Positions 24,224-32,510 are shown, counted from the stretch's first letter. The stretch is DNA of 64,000 nt from Streptomyces abyssomicinicus (GCF_008974245.1 NZ_BBZI01000008.1:186001-250000), one strand, 5' to 3'. Numbers and translations: made by a program. Notes: generated by a model not told the origin, from the letters alone.

Positions 24224-26320
24224 ATGCAAGAGATGACCAAGGGTGCCAACGTCGCGCTCTCCTCGCTCAGCGAGGACACCGACTCCGTCGTCGTCAGCCT
24301 CGGCTGGTGCAGCACGTCCGGGGACGGCGACGCCGACGTGTCGGTGCTGCTCCTGGACGAGAACGGCAAGGTCGGCGGAGACCAGGACTTCTTCTTCTAC
24401 AACCACCTGGCCGCCCCGGACGGCAGTGTCCAACTGCTCGGCAAGACGCCCGCGGGCGACGGCAGCGAGGACCGCATCAGCCTGGACCTCACGGCCGTCC
24501 CGGAGCGGGTGGAACGCGTCGTCATCGCCGCCAGCCGGTACGAGGGAGCCCTCTTCGGCGACCTGGACGACCTGCGGCTGACGATCACCGACCGGGCCGG
24601 CGAGCCGCTGCTCGGTTTCTCCATCCCCGACGCGAGCGTCGAAAGCGCGTTCCTCTTCGGCGAGCTCTACCGGCGGGCCGGCGAGTGGAAGTTCCGCGCC
24701 ATCGGGCAGGGCTACGAGACGGGCCTCGGCGGCCTGGCCACCGACTTCGGCATCGACATCGACGACAGCCCGGAGGACCACCCCGAGGAGCCGGAGCAGC
24801 CCTCCGACGCGTCCGTCGACGTCGCCGCCGCGCAGACGGCGACCACAGCCACCCCCGAGGCCGACGCCACCCCGCTCCCCGCCCCGCGTACGGAAGAGCA
24901 GGCCTCCCCTGCCTCGGTCCCCGCGACCACGCAGGCCGCACCCACCGCACCCGTCACTCCCGCCGCGAAGCCCGCCGTGACGCGCCGCCCGCGGACGGCG
25001 AAGCGCAAGGTCACGATCCCCGAGACGATGCGCAAGTCGCTCGCGGAGAACGAGAACTGGCAGCAGTCCCGCCTGTTCCCCGCGTCCTCCGTGAAGAGCG
25101 ACCGGGAACGCGAGATGCGCGCGACGTCCGTGCTCCTCTCGGTGATGGCGCAGGTCCCGGAGTTCGGCCGCCGGCTCACCGCCGCATTCGGCGCCCCGGC
25201 CGGCCGGATGGAGACCTTCACCGAGGTCACGCTGCCGCACGGTGAGACCCCCAAGCGCCCCGACGGCGTCATCCGCGTCGAGCGCGCGGGCCGGATCTGG
25301 ACCGCGCTGGTGGAGACCAAGACGAACGGCAACCCGCTCAGGCCCGAGCAGGTGCAGGCCTACGCGGACATCGCCGCCCGCCGCGGCTACGAGGCCGTGA
25401 TCACCCTGTCCAACGACGTCGCCCTGGACGGCCGCCCGGTCGTCGAGGTGAAGATCGACCGGCGCAGGAAGAACAAGGTCGCCCTCTGGCACCTCTCCTG
25501 GACGGAGGTCGCGCACCAGGCGCAGATGCTCATCCGCCACGAAGGCGTCGTCAACGCCGCCCACGCCTGGCTCCTCCAGGAACTCCTCCACTACCTCCGG
25601 CACGAGAACTCCGGCTGCCACGGCTTCCAGAACATGGGCCCGGCGTGGGTGCCCGTGCGCAAGGGCATCGACGACGAGACGCTCGTGACCGGCGACAGCC
25701 GCGCCGTCGCCGTCGTCGAGAGCTGGGAACGTCTCATCCGGCAGATCTGCCTCCGACTGGGCGGCGAACTCGGCCAGAAGGTACTGCCGGTGCAGCGCGC
25801 CAAGCGCGGCGTCGACCCGGACGGCCGGCGCGCCGCCCTCGCCGACGACCTCTGCGCCCAGGGCCGGCTCCACGCGGAACTCCGCATCGACGGAACGCCG
25901 GGCGTCCTGACCGTCACCGCCGACCTGCGCACCGCGAAGCTCCGCACGTCGATGGACCTGCCGGCGGACGACCAGGGTTACCCCCTCGCCCGCGCCAAGC
26001 GCCTGGTCAAGCAGCTCGCCGAAGCCCCCGCCGACCTGCACATCGAAACCCTCCTCGACGGGGATGGCCCCGGCCCGCGCAGCACCCTCGAACGCCTGCG
26101 CCCCGAGCCCGGCGACCTGCTGCCGGGCAACGGCGCGCGCATCACCGGGTTCCGGCTGTCGCTCCTGAAGAGCATGGGCAGCGGCCGGGGCAGCGCCGAA
26201 TCCGGCTTCATCCGCAGCGTCGACGAGGCCGTCGACCGCTTCCACCAACACGTCGTCACGCACCTCGACGCCCGCCCCGCAGCCCGCCGACGCCGGACCC
26301 CGGAGGGCGCGGACGCCTGA
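24224..26320 (+). CDS. TerD-domain protein fused to a PD-(D/E)XK-like nuclease
   Basis: A 698-aa two-part protein. Residues ~5-180 are a TerD domain: TKGANVALSS start, GDGDADVSVLLLDENGKV, DFFFYN, RISLDL, and FLFGELYRRAGEWKFRAIGQGY. A Pro/Thr/Ala linker covers ~183-262. The second part (~263-690) contains E330/E334, P346-D347, E364-T-K366 and Q377, which together form a PD-(D/E)XK nuclease signature ending in a helix QVQAYADIAARRGYEAV. TerD proteins bind Ca2+ and belong to stress and tellurite-resistance systems; fusions to DNA-processing domains are known in principle. ATG 24224 follows GGGGGGA. No other ter genes are adjacent. Confidence 0.85.
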   Translation: MQEMTKGANVALSSLSEDTDSVVVSLGWCSTSGDGDADVSVLLLDENGKVGGDQDFFFYNHLAAPDGSVQLLGKTPAGDGSEDRISLDLTAVPERVERVVIAASRYEGALFGDLDDLRLTITDRAGEPLLGFSIPDASVESAFLFGELYRRAGEWKFRAIGQGYETGLGGLATDFGIDIDDSPEDHPEEPEQPSDASVDVAAAQTATTATPEADATPLPAPRTEEQASPASVPATTQAAPTAPVTPAAKPAVTRRPRTAKRKVTIPETMRKSLAENENWQQSRLFPASSVKSDREREMRATSVLLSVMAQVPEFGRRLTAAFGAPAGRMETFTEVTLPHGETPKRPDGVIRVERAGRIWTALVETKTNGNPLRPEQVQAYADIAARRGYEAVITLSNDVALDGRPVVEVKIDRRRKNKVALWHLSWTEVAHQAQMLIRHEGVVNAAHAWLLQELLHYLRHENSGCHGFQNMGPAWVPVRKGIDDETLVTGDSRAVAVVESWERLIRQICLRLGGELGQKVLPVQRAKRGVDPDGRRAALADDLCAQGRLHAELRIDGTPGVLTVTADLRTAKLRTSMDLPADDQGYPLARAKRLVKQLAEAPADLHIETLLDGDGPGPRSTLERLRPEPGDLLPGNGARITGFRLSLLKSMGSGRGSAESGFIRSVDEAVDRFHQHVVTHLDARPAARRRRTPEGADA

Positions 26321-26614
26321 CCGGCTTCGGCCGCCGACGCTGGGCCCAAGGCCTGTGGCCGTCCCTTCGGGGGGTGGCCACAGACGTGCTGGGATTCGGC
26401 GCACCCGCGCTACATCCACGAGGCCGGCCACGGGCCGCCTGCCGGGCCCGCCGCACCATCGGACAGGGCGACGACATGGGGAGCGCAGCGTGGCGTGGGA
26501 CGAGTGGGAGCAGCTCGAAACAGCAGCGGTCGAACGGAGGCGCTGCCGCCGGCACGTACCGCGGAACGCCGCGATGTTCCGCTCCAGCGCCGCGCCCCGG
26601 CCCGCGAGGCCGCG
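26321..26614. other. Gene-free stretch holding a gene relic
   Basis: Apart from the fragment at 26490-26540 nothing here has coding character. A GGCCTGTGGCCG dyad lies at 26350-26361 and GGTGGCCACAG at 26375-26385, shortly after the TerD fusion gene. These may form its transcript end. Confidence 0.4.
26490..26540 (+). pseudogene. 5' fragment of an AWDEWEQL-family gene
   Basis: From GTG 26490 the frame reads VAWDEWEQLETAAVERR and then loses similarity. The opening AWDEWEQL is the start of a streptomycete family of WXG-like proteins found in type VII/ESX-like loci, as far as I remember. The frame stays open but becomes Arg/Pro-rich noise. A 5' remnant left by deletion is the simplest reading. 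Confidence 0.45.
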
Positions 26615-27577
26615 TCACCCTTGGGTGCCGCTCCGGTCAAGACCGAGGAAGGAGATGGCCATGGTCTCCATGCCGGAGTTCGGGAAGTCGTGCTGCCCGC
26701 CTTCGACGCTGATCACTTCGAGGGGCGGCTGCTCGCCGTCGTCGTCGTAGCGGGTGCGGGTCCAGCCTGACTTCGGCTGGTCGGTGAGCACCGGCTCCGG
26801 GTTCACCCCCAGCACGTCGGTCCACTGTTTGATCTCTTCGCCGAGGTTCTTGTGGTTCAGCGTGTCGTCCTCGGTTCCGTGCCACAGCTGCACCCGCGGC
26901 CGGGCGCCCTTGTAGCCCGGGTACGCGTCGCGCACCAGGTCACCCCACTTCTGCGGGGTCTCGGTGTGCCGACCGCTGGAGCACTCCCTCCACCCGTCCG
27001 ACCCGTAGTCGTCGATGGGGAAGCAGCCGAACGGCACGCCCATGAAGACCGACCCGGCCTTGAAGAGATCGGGGTGGTCGGCCAGGAGCACGTTGGTCAT
27101 GTTCGCCCCGGACGAGGCGCCGGTGACGTACACCCGCCCGGCATCGGCCTTGTGGTGCTCTTCGGCGTATTTCACCATGGAGGCGACGCTCGTCGGATCG
27201 CTGTCGCCGTCGCGCTTCAGCGCCTGCGAGGAGGCCGTGTCGAAACACTGACCCTCGGAGTTGGCATCCGGGTACACGACGATGAACCCGTACCGGTCGG
27301 CCAGCTCGGCGAACGCCGTGCCCGCGTGGAAGCCGGGCCCCGAGCCGGTGCACGGGTGGATCGCCACCAGCACCGGCGGATGCGCCCCGGCGCTGTTCGG
27401 CACGTACTCGTACATGCGCAGGCCGCCCGGGTTCCTCCCGAAGTCGGTCACCTCGGTGAGGGAGGCGGGTTTCCTGCCCGGTTCCACCGACGCCTGACAG
27501 GCGGCGAGCAGGGTGACCACCCCGGCGAACGCCGCCAGCAGGGCGACGCCTGCGCGTGATCTCCGTCGGACCGTCAT
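26615..27577 (-). CDS. PHB-depolymerase/feruloyl-esterase-like lipoprotein
   Basis: A secreted alpha/beta hydrolase of 320 aa related to esterase family 1 (PHB depolymerases, feruloyl and acetylxylan esterases). The N terminus has a basic region, a hydrophobic core and the lipobox LAAC near residue 32, so it is probably a lipoprotein. The core shows the oxyanion region VLVAIHPCTGSGP, the nucleophile motif GASSGANM and a terminal GGQHDFP histidine. ATG 27577 follows AAGGAGAGGG. The open frame continues upstream without a break (see findings). It points toward the TerD gene and has no obvious partner gene. Confidence 0.85.
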   Translation of the reverse strand: MTVRRRSRAGVALLAAFAGVVTLLAACQASVEPGRKPASLTEVTDFGRNPGGLRMYEYVPNSAGAHPPVLVAIHPCTGSGPGFHAGTAFAELADRYGFIVVYPDANSEGQCFDTASSQALKRDGDSDPTSVASMVKYAEEHHKADAGRVYVTGASSGANMTNVLLADHPDLFKAGSVFMGVPFGCFPIDDYGSDGWRECSSGRHTETPQKWGDLVRDAYPGYKGARPRVQLWHGTEDDTLNHKNLGEEIKQWTDVLGVNPEPVLTDQPKSGWTRTRYDDDGEQPPLEVISVEGGQHDFPNSGMETMAISFLGLDRSGTQG

Positions 27578-27849
27578 GTGGCCGCCCTCTCCTTGTCGGG
27601 AACGTTGGATCGACGCGACCAACGCGGCGGGGGCGACGAGCTCTTCGACCTCGAAAGTTTCCGGATTGATCACGAATGACGCGCACACGGTAAGGGCGTC
27701 ACCCGGAACCGACAACAACCCTGCCGCACATGGGAGTCGGCATTCCTCTACTCCCCACCCGGAACGCTCAGCTGTCGAGCGAGTCGCCGATGAGTGCACC
27801 GTCCTCGAACGGTCTACCCGGCGACAAGACCGTCCTCGACAGGAGTGCC

Positions 27850-28218
27850 GTGTCCACCGTCCAGCCAGTGATCTTGACCGCTCAGCAGGACGTGCTGATC
27901 GGCTTCTACACGGAACTGTTCGGCGCCGAGGAGGTTTTCCGGACGCCGGCGAAAGGCCCGGCCTTCTACGTCGGCCTGCGCATCGGCGACACCGACCTCG
28001 GCCTGGTGGCCAAGGCGGACCCGGGGGACCGGGAGGCACCGCGGATCCTGCTCAGCATCGGTGTCGAGGACGTCGACGAGACACTCAGCCGGGTGGAGGC
28101 GCTGGGCGGGACCGTCGGCAGCGGCGCCAACGACATGCCGTGGGGACAGCGCGTCGCCCACATCCAGGACCCCGACGGCAACCCGGTGAACCTGACTCAG
28201 CCGGTCACGGCCCGATGA
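27850..28218 (+). CDS. VOC-family (glyoxalase-like) protein
   Basis: A 122-aa vicinal-oxygen-chelate protein. A beta-alpha-beta-beta-beta repeat begins PVILTAQQDVLIGFYTELFG, and the second repeat contains VEDVDETLSRVEALGG and ends HIQDPDGNPVNL. Metal-binding residues are only partly conserved. Such proteins serve as resistance or lyase enzymes, but no substrate can be inferred. GTG 27850 follows AGGAG; an ATG 60 bases upstream is possible but lacks a ribosome site. Confidence 0.8.
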   Translation: MSTVQPVILTAQQDVLIGFYTELFGAEEVFRTPAKGPAFYVGLRIGDTDLGLVAKADPGDREAPRILLSIGVEDVDETLSRVEALGGTVGSGANDMPWGQRVAHIQDPDGNPVNLTQPVTAR

Positions 28219-28321
28219 CGGTGTTCCGGGCCACGGTGGCGACCAGCCGCACGGCGTGAAGACGGCCACACGGCACGGGGCGACCACAGGGGCCGGGAAG
28301 GGGCCGTGGCACCCTGGGTGG

Positions 28322-29194
28322 GTGAAGTTTGCGCAGCGCAACCCCGTCGGCGGGCACGTCCCCGTCGCCGGCGGCCTCAGCACCGTCGGCCTGACCTACG
28401 CCAGGGAGCTGGCCGCCGAGACCGTGCAGGTCTTCGTCGCCAACCCCCGCGGATGGGCCACGCCCACCGGGAACCCGGCCCAGGACGAGGCGTTCCGCGC
28501 CGCCTGTGCGGAGGATTCGATACCGGCGTACGTGCACGCCCCGTACCTGATCAACTTCGGGTCGCACACCGAGGCCACGGTGGAACGCTCCGTGGACTCG
28601 CTGCGGCATTCCCTCCGCCGCGGCCGCGAGATCGGCGCGCTGGGCGTCGTGGTGCACACCGGCAGCGCCACCGGCGGGCGGGAGCGGGCCGTGGCGCTGA
28701 AGCAGGTCCGCGAGCACATGCTGCCGCTGCTGGAGGAGCTGACCCACGACGACGACCCGTTCCTGCTGATCGAGTCCACCGCCGGCCAGGGCTCGTCCCT
28801 CTGCTCCCGCGCCGAGGACTTCGGGCCCTACTTCGAGGCCCTGGACGCCCACCCGAAGCTGGGGGTCTGCCTGGACACCTGCCACATCTTCGCCGCCGGG
28901 CACGACCTGACCGGCCCGCACGGCATGCGGCAGACACTCGACGAGCTGGTGGCGACGGTCGGCCCGGGCCGGCTGAAGCTGATCCACGCCAACGACTCCA
29001 AGGACGTCGTCGGCGCGCACAAGGACCGGCACGCCAACATCGGCGAGGGCCACATCGGCGAGGACCCGTTCGGGGAGCTGCTGCGTCATCCGGCGACGGA
29101 GGGCGTGCCTCTGGTGATCGAGACGCCGGGCGGCAAGGAGGGCCACGCCGCGGACGTCGAGCGGCTGAAGAAGCTGCGCGAACAGAAGGGCTGA
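28322..29194 (+). CDS. nfo: Endonuclease IV (AP endonuclease)
   Basis: A 290-aa Zn-dependent TIM-barrel AP endonuclease. It incises DNA 5' to abasic sites in base-excision repair. Signatures include YVHAPYLINFGS, VVHTGSATGG, LLIESTAGQGSS, GVCLDTCHIFAAG, LIHANDSKDVVGAHKDRH, GEGHIGEDPF and LVIETPGG, which carry the His, Glu and Asp ligands for three metals. The start GTG 28322 is a best fit to the family N terminus. There is no clear ribosome site. Confidence 0.93.
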   Translation: MKFAQRNPVGGHVPVAGGLSTVGLTYARELAAETVQVFVANPRGWATPTGNPAQDEAFRAACAEDSIPAYVHAPYLINFGSHTEATVERSVDSLRHSLRRGREIGALGVVVHTGSATGGRERAVALKQVREHMLPLLEELTHDDDPFLLIESTAGQGSSLCSRAEDFGPYFEALDAHPKLGVCLDTCHIFAAGHDLTGPHGMRQTLDELVATVGPGRLKLIHANDSKDVVGAHKDRHANIGEGHIGEDPFGELLRHPATEGVPLVIETPGGKEGHAADVERLKKLREQKG

Positions 29195-29201
29195 GCCGGA
29201 G

Positions 29202-29843
29202 CTACAGGTCCGGGCCCTCGCCCGGCTGCTCCTGGTAGGAGAAGCGCTGCTCCTTCCAGGGGTCCCCGACGTTGTGGTACCCCCGCTCCTCCCAGAAGCC
29301 GCGCCGGTCCGCCGTCATGTACTCCACGGCGCGGACCCATTTGGGGCCCTTCCATGCGTACAGGTGGGGGACGATCAGCCGCAGCGGGAACCCGTGCTCG
29401 GCGGTGAGGAGCTCGCCGTCCTTGTGGGTGGCGAAGATGGTGTGCTCGGCGGCGAAGTCCGCCAGGCGCATGTTGGAGCTGAAGCCGTACTCGGCCCAGA
29501 CCATCACATGGGTGACGTCCGGCGCGGGCGGCGCGGCGTCCAGGACGACCTGGGCGGGCACGCCGCTCCACTCGGCGCCCAGCATGCTGAACCGGGTGAC
29601 GCAGTGCAGGTCGGCGACGACCGTGCTGCGCGGCAGGGCGCCGAACTCGCCGTGGTTCCAGGAGTGCTTGAGGCCGTCGGCGGTGGCGCCGAAGACCTGG
29701 AACTCCCAGCGCTCCGGCCGGAACCGCGGCACCGGCCCGTAGTGGGTCACCGGCCAGCCCCGCTGCAGACGCTGCCCCGGGGGAAGTCCCGGCTGTGCCG
29801 CTTCCCCGGACGCGTGTTCCTCCGGCTGACCCATGTCACCCAT
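29202..29843 (-). CDS. Sulfite-oxidase-type molybdopterin oxidoreductase
   Basis: A 213-aa protein with only the oxidoreductase molybdopterin-binding domain. The molybdenum-ligating cysteine sits in DLHCVTRFS; FGFPLRL-like (HGFPLRLIVP) and YAWKGPKWV motifs match the YedY/sulfite oxidase fold. It lacks a twin-arginine signal and a dimerisation domain, so it is a short cytoplasmic form. The Pro-rich N terminus precedes a conserved RGWPVTHYGPVP. ATG 29843 is chosen after GGAGAGGG; ATG 29834 is possible. It converges on nfo and diverges from bfr. Confidence 0.88.
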   Translation of the reverse strand: MGDMGQPEEHASGEAAQPGLPPGQRLQRGWPVTHYGPVPRFRPERWEFQVFGATADGLKHSWNHGEFGALPRSTVVADLHCVTRFSMLGAEWSGVPAQVVLDAAPPAPDVTHVMVWAEYGFSSNMRLADFAAEHTIFATHKDGELLTAEHGFPLRLIVPHLYAWKGPKWVRAVEYMTADRRGFWEERGYHNVGDPWKEQRFSYQEQPGEGPDL

Positions 29844-29911
29844 CCTGACAGACCCTCTCCGGGCCGGAGGAGCCGCCTCGGCCGACCGAGGGGCAAAAAG
29901 GAACAAGACGG

Positions 29912-29927
29912 GTAAGTGTGCACTTAC
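29912..29927. promoter_or_regulatory. 16-bp palindrome between divergent genes
   Basis: GTAAGTG (29912-29918) and CACTTAC (29921-29927) are perfect inverted repeats around TG. The site lies 69 bp upstream of the molybdopterin gene start and 77 bp upstream of bfr. It does not resemble the iron box. Its regulator is unknown. Confidence 0.55.
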
Positions 29928-30003
29928 TGGACGTGGCGGCGGCTGGTTGCCATCATGCGGGCGCAGCAATCACATCCGATCCGCGCCTGGAAGGACCCGC
30001 CGC

Positions 30004-30498
30004 ATGCAGGGCGACCCCGAGGTCATCGAGTTCCTCAACGAGCAGCTGACCGCCGAGCTGACGGCGATCAACCAGTACTTCCTGCACTCCAAGCTGCAGG
30101 ACCACAAGGGCTGGACCAAGCTGGCCCGCTACACCCGCGCGGAGTCCTTCGACGAGATGCGGCACGCGGAGGTGCTCACCGAGCGCATCCTGATGCTGGA
30201 CGGCCTGCCGAACTACCAGCGGCTCTTCCACGTCCGCGTGGGGCAGACCATCACCGAGATGTTCGAGGCGGACCGGCAGGTCGAGGTCGAGGCCATCGAC
30301 CGGCTGCGGCGCGGCGTCGAAGTGATGCGGGCGAAGAACGACATCACCTCGGCCAACATCTTCGAGGCGATCCTGGCCGACGAGGAGCAGCACATCGACT
30401 ACCTGGAGACCCAGCTGGAGCTGATCGAGAAGCTGGGTGAGTCGCTGTACATCTCGACGGTGATCGAGCAGTCCCAGCCGGACGCGGACGCGGGCTGA
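30004..30498 (+). CDS. bfr: Bacterioferritin
   Basis: A 164-aa four-helix-bundle bacterioferritin that oxidises and stores iron in a 24-mer shell. Ferroxidase ligands are visible: E18 in LTAELTAINQYF, E51 and H54 in RAESFDEMRHAEVL, E94 in VEVEAIDRL, and E127 and H130 in ADEEQHIDYLE. The heme-ligating Met lies in SFDEMRHAE. ATG 30004 follows GGAAGG. Bfd, encoded convergently, supplies electrons for iron release. Confidence 0.97.
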   Translation: MQGDPEVIEFLNEQLTAELTAINQYFLHSKLQDHKGWTKLARYTRAESFDEMRHAEVLTERILMLDGLPNYQRLFHVRVGQTITEMFEADRQVEVEAIDRLRRGVEVMRAKNDITSANIFEAILADEEQHIDYLETQLELIEKLGESLYISTVIEQSQPDADAG

Positions 30499-30507
30499 GC
30501 GGAGGAC

Positions 30508-30639
30508 GGAGCCCGGGCGGCGCCCAGGCGGCGTCGACACGGAGCCCGGGCGGCGCCCAGGCGGCCTCGGCACGGGGCCCGGGCGGCGCCCAGGCGACCT
30601 CGGGACGGAACCCGGGCGACGCTCAGGCGGCCTCGGGAC
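30508..30639. repeat. Four 33-bp tandem repeats between bfr and bfd
   Basis: Four units of exactly 33 bp (30508-30540, 30541-30573, 30574-30606, 30607-30639) carry GCCCGGGCGGCGCCCAGGCG. The fourth overlaps the 3' end of bfd, whose stop codon is at 30623-30625. The unit contains internal dyads (GGGCGGCGCCC), so the array may also end transcription. Confidence 0.92.
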
Positions 30640-30952
30640 GGGCCGTCGGCGCCGGCCCCACGGCCCCGGGAAGCCCAGGCGGCCCGGGCAGCCGGGGGAC
30701 GCCGACGGCTCCGGCGGCCGGCGCCGGCAGCGCCCGGCGCGGGGCCAGGGCTTCGGCGGGGCGACCCTGTTCGATCAGCTCGCGGCGGGGGCAGGCGCCC
30801 CGGCCGAGGATGGCCTGGATCCGCTTGACGCAGCCACCGCAGTCGGTGCCGGCCTTGCAGGCGGAGGCGATCTGACGGGGGGTGCAGGCGCCGGCCTCCG
30901 CGTGGCGCTTCACCTGCTCCTCGGTCACGCCGAAACAGCTGCACACGTACAC
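30623..30952 (-). CDS. bfd: Bacterioferritin-associated ferredoxin with Pro/Ala tail
   Basis: A 109-aa protein. The first ~55 residues are a BFD-like [2Fe-2S] domain with C4 and C6 (VCSCFGV) and the GTDCGGC pair. Bfd reduces bacterioferritin to release stored iron. The remaining ~50 residues are Pro/Gly/Ala-rich, have no domain and run into the 33-bp repeat array. Typical Bfd is 60-70 aa, so the tail is an add-on. The GTG start follows GGGGGTGA. An iron-box-like operator lies ~70 bp upstream. Confidence 0.9.
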   Translation of the reverse strand: MYVCSCFGVTEEQVKRHAEAGACTPRQIASACKAGTDCGGCVKRIQAILGRGACPRRELIEQGRPAEALAPRRALPAPAAGAVGVPRLPGPPGLPGAVGPAPTARPEAA

Positions 30953-31021
30953 GAAGGTTCACCCCCGTCCTGGGTTCGCTCGCTCGGATGGACCTCGACC
31001 GGAACCAGAGGTTCCGCTTGG

Positions 31022-31040
31022 TGAGGCAAACCTAACCTAA
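31022..31040 (-). promoter_or_regulatory. Iron box (DmdR/IdeR-type) upstream of bfd
   Basis: On the minus strand the 19 bases begin TTAGGTTAGG and match about 15 of 19 positions of the actinobacterial iron-repressor consensus (TTAGGTTAGGCTAACCTAA, from memory). The left half is perfect. This predicts bfd repression by iron-loaded DmdR1/IdeR. Confidence 0.75.
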
Positions 31041-31144
31041 CCCACCTCGCGGTGCCCGGGAAGACGGATGGGGCGCGGATCCCTGTGATCCGCGCCCCAT
31101 CGTCGGGCCCGTCGTCGCGCCGTGTCAGGCGCCCGCTCGGAGCG

Positions 31145-32497
31145 TCACTGCGAGCGGTACATCTCCGCCACCAGGAACGCCAGGTCCAGCGACTGGCTGC
31201 GGTTGAGCCGCGGGTCGCAGGCGGTCTCGTAGCGCTGGTGCAGGTCGTCGACGAAGATCTCGTCGCCGCCGCCCACGCACTCGGTGACGTCGTCGCCGGT
31301 CAGCTCCACGTGGATGCCGCCGGGGTGGGTGCCGAGCTCCTTGTGGACCTCGAAGAAGCCCTTGACCTCGTCGAGCACGTCGTCGAAGCGGCGGGTCTTG
31401 TGGCCGGAGGCGGCCTCGAAGGTGTTGCCGTGCATCGGGTCGGTCACCCAGGCGACCGTCGCGCCGGAGGCGGTGACCTTCTCCACCAGCTCCGGGAGCC
31501 GGTCGCGGACCTTGTCCGCGCCCATGCGGACGATGAAGGTCAGCCGGCCCGGCTCACGGTCCGGGTCGAGGCGCTCGATGTACTGGAGCGCGTCCTCCGC
31601 GGTCGTGGTGGGGCCGAGCTTGATGCCGATCGGGTTCTGGACCTTCGAGGCGAACTCGATGTGCGCGTGGTCCATCTGCCGGGTCCGCTCACCGATCCAG
31701 ACCATGTGGCCGGAGACGTCGTAGAGCTTGCCGGTGCGCGAGTCCACCCGGGTGAGGGCGGTCTCGTAGTCCATCAGCAGCGCCTCGTGGGAGGCGTAGA
31801 ACTCGACGGTCTTGAACTCCTCGGGGTCCGTCCCGCAGGCCCGCATGAAGTTCAGCGCGTTGTCGATCTCCCGGGCGAGCTGCTCGTAGCGCTGGCCGGA
31901 GGGGGACGACTTCACGAAGTCCTGGTTCCAGGCGTGCACCTGCCGCAGGTCGGCGTAGCCGCCGGTGGTGAAGGCGCGCACCAGGTTCAGCGTGGAGGCC
32001 GAGGCGTGGTACATCCGCTTCAGCCGCTCCGGGTCGGGGATCCGGGAGGCCTCGGTGAACTCGAAGCCGTTCACCGAGTCACCGCGGTACACCGGCAGCG
32101 TGACGCCGTCGCGGGTCTCCATCGGCTTGGAGCGCGGCTTGGAGTACTGGCCGGCGATCCGGCCCACCTTCACCACGGGCACGGAGGCCGCGTAGGTGAG
32201 GACGGCGCCCATCTGGAGCAGCGTCTTCAGCTTCGCGCGGATCTGTTCGGCACCCACGCCGTCGAAGGACTCGGCGCAGTCGCCGCCCTGGAGCAGGAAC
32301 GCGTCCCCCTTGGCCACGGCCGCCAGCCGGGCCTTCAGCTGGTCGCACTCGCCGGCGAAGACCAGTGGCGGGTAGCTCTCCAGCTCCGTGACGACCTTGC
32401 CCAGGGCTTCCTGGTCGGGATACTCCGGCTGCTGGGCAGCGGGCAGGTCTCTCCAGGTCGGCACGAAGGCGGCGGGGCTCTCAAGGTTCACGGTCAC
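31145..32497 (-). CDS. aroH: Class II DAHP synthase
   Basis: A 450-aa class II 3-deoxy-D-arabino-heptulosonate 7-phosphate synthase, the entry step of the shikimate pathway. Family marks include WRDLPAAQQPEYPD, FLLQGGDCAESF (metal-binding Cys), KVGRIAGQYSKPRS, YHASASTLNL, SHEALLMDYE, MVWIGERTRQMDHAH, GIKLGPTTT, WVTDPMHGNTF, GGIHVELTG and ACDPRLN. GTG 32497 lies seven bases after TACTCT with no ribosome site, so it is likely leaderless. It diverges from the trp leader and fused anthranilate synthase. Confidence 0.96.
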   Translation of the reverse strand: MTVNLESPAAFVPTWRDLPAAQQPEYPDQEALGKVVTELESYPPLVFAGECDQLKARLAAVAKGDAFLLQGGDCAESFDGVGAEQIRAKLKTLLQMGAVLTYAASVPVVKVGRIAGQYSKPRSKPMETRDGVTLPVYRGDSVNGFEFTEASRIPDPERLKRMYHASASTLNLVRAFTTGGYADLRQVHAWNQDFVKSSPSGQRYEQLAREIDNALNFMRACGTDPEEFKTVEFYASHEALLMDYETALTRVDSRTGKLYDVSGHMVWIGERTRQMDHAHIEFASKVQNPIGIKLGPTTTAEDALQYIERLDPDREPGRLTFIVRMGADKVRDRLPELVEKVTASGATVAWVTDPMHGNTFEAASGHKTRRFDDVLDEVKGFFEVHKELGTHPGGIHVELTGDDVTECVGGGDEIFVDDLHQRYETACDPRLNRSQSLDLAFLVAEMYRSQ

Positions 32498-32504
32498 GCC
32501 AGCA

Positions 32505-32510
32505 AGAGTA
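32505..32510 (-). promoter_or_regulatory. -10 hexamer of aroH
   Basis: TACTCT on the minus strand lies seven bases upstream of the aroH GTG, consistent with a leaderless mRNA. Confidence 0.5.
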
